A stretch of 64,000 nucleotides of DNA, taken from positions 89,246,131 through 89,310,130 of the forward strand of contig CM045763.1 of the NCBI GenBank assembly GCA_025200525.1, in the 5' to 3' direction. Of this stretch, positions 59,643 to 64,000 are shown piece after piece (the first letter of the stretch is position 1; each line of letters begins with the position of its first letter). The notes beneath the pieces are model-generated. The model was not told where the DNA came from and ran no database searches. It saw only the letters and a program-made list of their open reading frames with translations. Source of the stretch: Camellia lanceoleosa. Taxonomy: Eukaryota; Streptophyta; Magnoliopsida; Ericales; Theaceae. The position numbers and the translations under genes were made by a program.

Positions 59643-60134
59643 TAGAGAGAGAGAGAATTTTTCTGTCTCAAATTTTTCTAACCCCCACCCATGAGAGAGA
59701 GGGGTCCTATATATAGAAAGCCAAATTTCCCTCACAAACATCTAGCCATACACGTGTAGGAAGATGCATGAATTTGTGCAAACAGCTGGCACAAAATATC
59801 ACAAACTATCTGTAAGAAAACCTGGTGGCCGGCTGGCCATCAGTGATAGCCAGCAAGGCTTCATTGATGGCAAGCAATGCACATCAATAGCCATCAAAAG
59901 AGAAGTTGTGGCCAGCAGCCTCCAAGGATGGCTGGCAGGCCATCAGAAACTTCAGGCTGAAAAGACCCAGGCATGGTCCAAAGATGAGACAAAATGGATG
60001 CAGGGTTGGACATGCTTAAACCTGTGGCGTTCCGCTGAGGACTTTTAGTACTTGACGATCAATCAAACTCGTCATCAGATGTACCTACAAGAACCTCTAA
60101 GTCTTGAAGAGCCATCAAAAATGGGGTGTCTACA
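56676..60134 (-). repeat. Right (5') LTR of element D (3459 bp, uninterrupted)
   Basis: It begins TGTAGCTCGAC at 56676 and ends GGTGTCTACA at 60134, followed by GCGTG. It matches the left LTR without its solo-LTR insert. It contains CCGGCCA clusters at 58150-58240 and 59818-59945 and a (GA)n run at 59603-59638. Confidence 0.9.
59707..59716 (-). promoter_or_regulatory. TATA-like box of the element D LTR promoter
   Basis: CTATATATAG lies about 420 bases into the LTR on the minus strand and is followed in transcription direction by CT-rich sequence. The left LTR has CTATATAG at the same place (40164-40171). This would leave about 3 kb of LTR downstream of the start site. Confidence 0.5.
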
Positions 60135-60468
60135 GCGTGGATTTGGATAGGCCCTCAACCCTCTTCCACAGCTGATAATGCGGCACGAGCTTGTGATAAA
60201 TATATAGAGAGTAGAACTGGAGGTTCTTCATGTGAAGCGTCAAAGAGATCACGAGGAGCTGTTGAAGGAGAAAGAGGAGCGCCAAAGAGATCACGAGGAG
60301 TTGTTCAATGAGGAAGAGGAGCACCAAAGAGATCGTGAGGAAATTATAAAGGAAAGAGAGGAGATGATGAAAGAAGTCGAAGAAGAAAAAAAAAAAGCAC
60401 AGGAGGCACAACAAGTACAACTTAATCATCTAGACGATGTGGTGGCACGACTCACAACCCTCTTGTAG
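60135..60468 (+). pseudogene. CACTA transposase_24 gene, last exon after element D
   Basis: It continues the exon cut at 37111. After the GCGTG duplication it reads IGPQPSSTADNAARACDKYI, then ELEVLHVKRQRDHEEL and repeats of QRDHEELLKE/QRDREEIIKE to LDDVVARLTTLL with TAG at 60466-60468. The Glu/Lys/Arg-rich part is a coiled coil, normal for the C-terminus of this family. One missing G in GATTTGGATAGG gives a frameshift, and nine bases are missing near 60210 relative to the copy at 42465. Confidence 0.8.
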
Positions 60469-61114
60469 GGTTTAGATGGTCATCATACTATTCGGTAAAA
60501 AGAATTTTATTGATAAGCTACTGAAAGTTCATTTTCAAAAATGAATCATATTGACATTATTGTGTACGATGAACCTAGAATTATTTTCTAAAGTTCCTAT
60601 GCAAACCTATTAGAACGTTGATTACGAGGATTGTGCTATTTTTTTTTATTTTTTTGTTTTCAGTGCTTTGAATAGGTTTTGAGGCCTAATGTGAGTAGAC
60701 TTAGCAGCAGAGGACTTGGTGTTTCGATACATTACGCAAAGGACTTCATTCTGATTTCCATAGGTTTTGAGTAGGATGAGCTTATGAATATGAGGGTAGT
60801 TACTAAATTAGGAGCACCATCCAATTGAATATCATTTGAGATTTCAGACTAATTGAATAAACCAAGTGAACTTGGAATGAATTTGTAGCAACATGATTTG
60901 GTGGCTGAATTATGAGATGCATTATGAGATGCCTGAATTCTTAACGCCTAACAGAAATCTGTTTTCCAAATGAACTACACAATACAATCATTCTTTAGCA
61001 CTATTTTGTTTGTAATATGATGATAGCACTATCAAAGCATTCAATATCATATTAATGTATGTTTGTTAATGTCTACTTTTTTCTTCTTGTATTGCCATTT
61101 GTTTGCTATCATTA
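60469..61114. other. 3' flank of the transposase_24 gene
   Basis: AT-rich DNA without genes; no CACTA right terminus recognised. Confidence 0.45.
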
Positions 61115-64000
61115 TTGTCCAAGTTGGCGTGAAAAATGCCATAAAGTTAGTCGATAAAAGCCTTTCGGGGCCGACAATTCGTAGCAGCCCCCAAACCACT
61201 CTATGGATGCCACAGGTAGCTTCCTTGTGTCAAATAGGACCTGTGGGGGCAGACACGATGTAATTAGCACGCGTAGGTTGGGAGTTGGCATCAAAAAAGC
61301 CATAAACTTAGCTGAAAAAAGCCTTTCGAGGCCGAAAATTCAAAGCAGCCCCCAAACCACTCTATGGATACCACGGGTAGCTTTCTCATGACAAATAGAA
61401 CCTGTGAGCACAGACGGGATGTAATTAGCATGTGTAGGTTGGAAGTTGGCGTGAAAACGTCATAAACTTAGCCGAAAAAGGTCTTTCGGTGCCGAAAATT
61501 CACAACAGTCCTCAAACCACTCTATGGATGCCATGGGTAGCTTCCTCATGTCAAATAGGACCTGTGCGGATAGACGGGATGTAATTAGCACACGTAGGTT
61601 GGGAGTTGGCGTGAAAAATGCCATAAACTTAGCCGAAAAAGGCCTTTCGGGGCTGAAAATTCAAAGCAGCCCTCGAACCACTCTACAAATGCCACGGGTA
61701 GCTTCCTTGTGACAAATAGGACCTGTGGGGACAGATGGCATGTAATTAGTACTCGTAGGTTGGGAGTTGGTGTGAAAAACGCCATAAACTTAACCGAAAA
61801 AGGCTTTTTGGGGCCGAAAATTTACAATTTCTAACCACTATATGGATGCATGGGTAGCTTCCTCGTGTCAAAGAGGACCTATGGGGATATACGGGATGTA
61901 ATTAGCACACGTAGGTTGGGAGTTAGCGTGAAAAACGTCATAAATTTAACTAATAAAGGCCTTTCGGGGTCAAAAATTCAAAGCAGCCCCTAAACCATAC
62001 TATGCATGCCATGGGTAGCTTCCTTGTGAAAAATCGGACCTGTGGAGATAAAAGAAAAGCAATTAGCACACGTAGGTTGGGAGTTGGCGTGAAAAATGCC
62101 ATAAACATAACCGAAAAAAGCCTTTTGAGGCCAAAAATTCACAACAGCCCCTGAACCACTCTCTGGATGCCATAGGTAGCTTCATTGTGTCAAACAAGAC
62201 TTGTGAGGATAGAGGGGATGTAATTAGCACACGTAGATTGGGAGTTGGCGTGAAAAACACCATACACTTAGCCGAAAAAGGCCTTTCGTGGTCGAAAATT
62301 CAAAACAGCCCCCAAACCACTCTATGGATGCCACGGGTAGCTTCCTCGTGTCAAATAGGACCTATGGGAATAGATGGGATGAAATTAGCAGGAGTTGGCG
62401 TGAAAAATGCCATGAACTTAACCGAAAAAAGCCTTTTGGGGCTAAAAATTCAAAGCAGTCCCCGAACCACTCTATGGATGCCATGGGGAGCTTCTTTGTG
62501 TGAAATAGGAACTGTGGAGACTGACAAAATGTAATTAGCACATGTAGGTTGGGAGTTGGCGTGAAAAACACCATAAAATTAGCCGAAAAAGGCATTTCAG
62601 GCCTGAAAATTCAAAGCAACCCCTGAACCACTCCATAGATGCCATGGGTACCTACCTCGTGTCAAATAGGACCTGTGGGGATACATGGGATGTAATTAGA
62701 ATGCGTAGGTTGGGAGTTGGCATAAAAAACGCCACAAACTTATTCGAAAAAGGCTTTTCGAGACTGAAAATTCAAAGCAGCCCTCGAACCACTCTATGGA
62801 TGTCACGAGTAGCTTCCTCGTGTCAAATAGGACCTTTGGGAACAAACGTGATGTAATTAGCATACATAGGTTGGGAGTTGGCATGAAAAACGACATAAAC
62901 TTAGCCGAAAAGGCCTTTCGAGGCCGAAAATTTAAAGCAGCCCCCGAACCACTCTATGAATGCCACAGATAGCTTCCTCATGACAAATAGGACCTGTAGG
63001 GATAGACGAGATGTAATTAGCACATGTATGTTTGGAAGTTGGCGTGAAAAATGCCATAAACTTAGCCGAAAAAGGCTTTTCGGGGCTGAAAATTTACAAC
63101 AACTCCCGAACCACTCTATGGATGCCACAGGTAGCTTTCTCGTATCAAATAGGATTTGTGGGGATAGACGTGATGTAATTAGCACACGTAAGTTGGGAGT
63201 TGGCGTCAAAAACGCCATAAACTTAGCCCAAAAAGGCCTTTCGGGGCCAAAAATTCAAAGCATCCCCCGAACCACTCTATGGATGCCATAGGTAGCTTCC
63301 TCGTGACAAAAAAGACCTGTAAAGACAGACAGGAAGTAATTAGCACACATAAGTTGGAAGTTGGCATGAAAAACGCCATAAACTTAGCCAAAAAAGGCCT
63401 TTTGGGACCGAAAATTCACAACATCCCCCGAACCACTTTATGGATGCCACAGGTAGCTTCCTCGTGTCAAATAGGACCTATAGGGACAAACGGAATGTAA
63501 TTAGCATACGTAGGATTGGAGTTGGCATGAAAAACACCATAAACTTAGCCGAGAAAGGCCTTTCGGGGCTGAAAATTCAAAGCAGCCCCCGAACCACTCT
63601 ACGGATACCACAAATGGCTTTCTTGTGTTAAATAGGACCTATGTGGATAGATAGGATGTAATTAGCATGCGTAGGTTAGGAGTTGGCATAAAAACGCCAT
63701 AAACTTAGCCAAAAAAGGCCTTTCGGGGCCAAAAATTCAAAGTAGTCCCCTAACCACTCTATGAATGCCACAGGTAGCTTCCTCGTATGAAATATGACCT
63801 ATCGGGATAGACGGGATGTAATTAGCACGTGTAGGTTAAGAGTTGGCATCAAAAAAGCCATAAACTTAGCCGAAAAAGGCCTTTCGGGTCAAAACCCCCA
63901 AACCACTATATGAATGCCACGGGTAGCTTCCTCATGAAAAATGTAACCTGTGGGGTTAGACGAAATGTAATTAGCATGCATACGTTGGAAGTTGGCGTCA
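61115..64000. repeat. 160-bp satellite array, about 18 monomers, continuing beyond the window
   Basis: Monomers recur about every 160 bases; for example TGTAATTAGCAC-type sites lie at 61260, 61421, 61581 and 61741. Landmarks in each are GTAGGTTGGGAGTTGGC, AAACTTAGCCGAAAAAGGCC, TTTCGGGGCCGAAAATTCA and CCACTCTATGGATGCCA. Copies differ by roughly one base in ten, and one near 62385 has a short deletion. Open frames on both strands through it are by-products; the period is not a multiple of three. Confidence 0.95.

Larger units (their letters stand above)
37112..60134 (-). mobile_element. Element D: Tat-lineage Ty3/gypsy retrotransposon, about 23 kb, with nested solo LTR
   Basis: Minus-strand order from the right: LTR (56676-60134), primer site, gag, protease, RT, RNase H, second RNase H, integrase. 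Plus-strand passenger genes, minisatellites and the left LTR (37112-42464, with a solo LTR inside) follow. Dual RNase H and antisense passenger genes place it in the Tat lineage. No polypurine tract lies beside the left LTR: a copy of the flanking CACTA exon (42465-42752) is there instead. The element is therefore rearranged, not a plain insertion. Confidence 0.85.
34355..61114 (+). mobile_element. CACTA (En/Spm) DNA transposon, split by element D; right end not found
   Basis: CACTACAACAAACTGCACAT at 34355 is a CACTA terminus, followed by TTTGGCGACTAAA-type subterminal repeats. A multi-exon transposase_24 gene follows and is split by element D at 37112. The gene ends at 60468. I found no TTGTAGTG-type right terminus before the satellite, so the right boundary is arbitrary and the satellite may lie inside the transposon. 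Confidence 0.78.

Noticed and set aside
60130..60429. Minus-strand hydrophobic Leu/Phe-rich frame, also at 42541-42821
   Set aside because: It is the antisense shadow of the Glu/Lys-rich coiled coil of transposase_24, and the 60-kb and 42-kb copies differ.
61063..63631. Many short similar open frames on both strands
   Set aside because: They repeat with the 160-bp satellite, change frame at each monomer and are present on both strands, so they are not genes.
1..64000. tRNA or rRNA genes
   Set aside because: No cloverleaf or rRNA segment was recognised; the only tRNA-like matches are the primer binding sites.

Overview
This 64-kb window is transposon-dense plant nuclear DNA, probably from a dicot. 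It holds Ty3/gypsy elements of two lineages, hAT and CACTA DNA transposons, MITEs, plant-specific retroelement passenger genes and long tandem arrays. I see no bacterial-style operons, rRNA, tRNA or CRISPR, and no complete host gene. The species cannot be told from the sequence.

Layout. (1) 1-9533: element A, a minus-strand gypsy element of Tekay/Del type with about 2.5-kb LTRs, an initiator-Met primer site and broken gag and pol; its left end lies outside the window. (2) 9534-16736: right part of element B, a plus-strand Tat-lineage gypsy element with two RNase H domains and an antisense gene between pol and the 3' LTR; it starts mid-RT, apparently where A landed. (3) 16737-21689: a low-repeat island with one exon-like coding fragment, a hAT MITE with target duplication, and three MITE-like elements with CGTTTGG-type ends, one filled by a (CCA)n array. 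(4) 21690-64000: a nest of insertions. A hAT transposon starts at 21690. Its transposase gene is split by element C (24826-34252, Tekay-like, TSD GTTTT) and again by a CACTA transposon starting at 34355. The CACTA transposase_24 gene is split by element D (37112-60134, Tat lineage, about 23 kb, TSD GCGTG). The left LTR of D holds a solo LTR (40456-42323, TSD AATGG). A 160-bp satellite fills 61115-64000 and runs off the window.

The coding genes belong to mobile elements: gag (capsid), protease, reverse transcriptase, RNase H and integrase of the gypsy elements, plus hAT and CACTA transposases. Tat elements B and D also carry plus/minus convergent passenger genes: a 'putative gypsy type transposon' domain gene in B, and plant mobile domain and DUF7745-like genes in D. 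Nearly all are broken by stops or frameshifts.

Points of most interest: the datable nest; a duplicated LTR/flank junction in D that a simple insertion cannot explain; an exact 20-bp pairing of the palindrome CGCTCGAGCG inside the Tekay-type LTRs; and patches of CTG/CAG-centred sequence change in element C that look more like sequence error than evolution.
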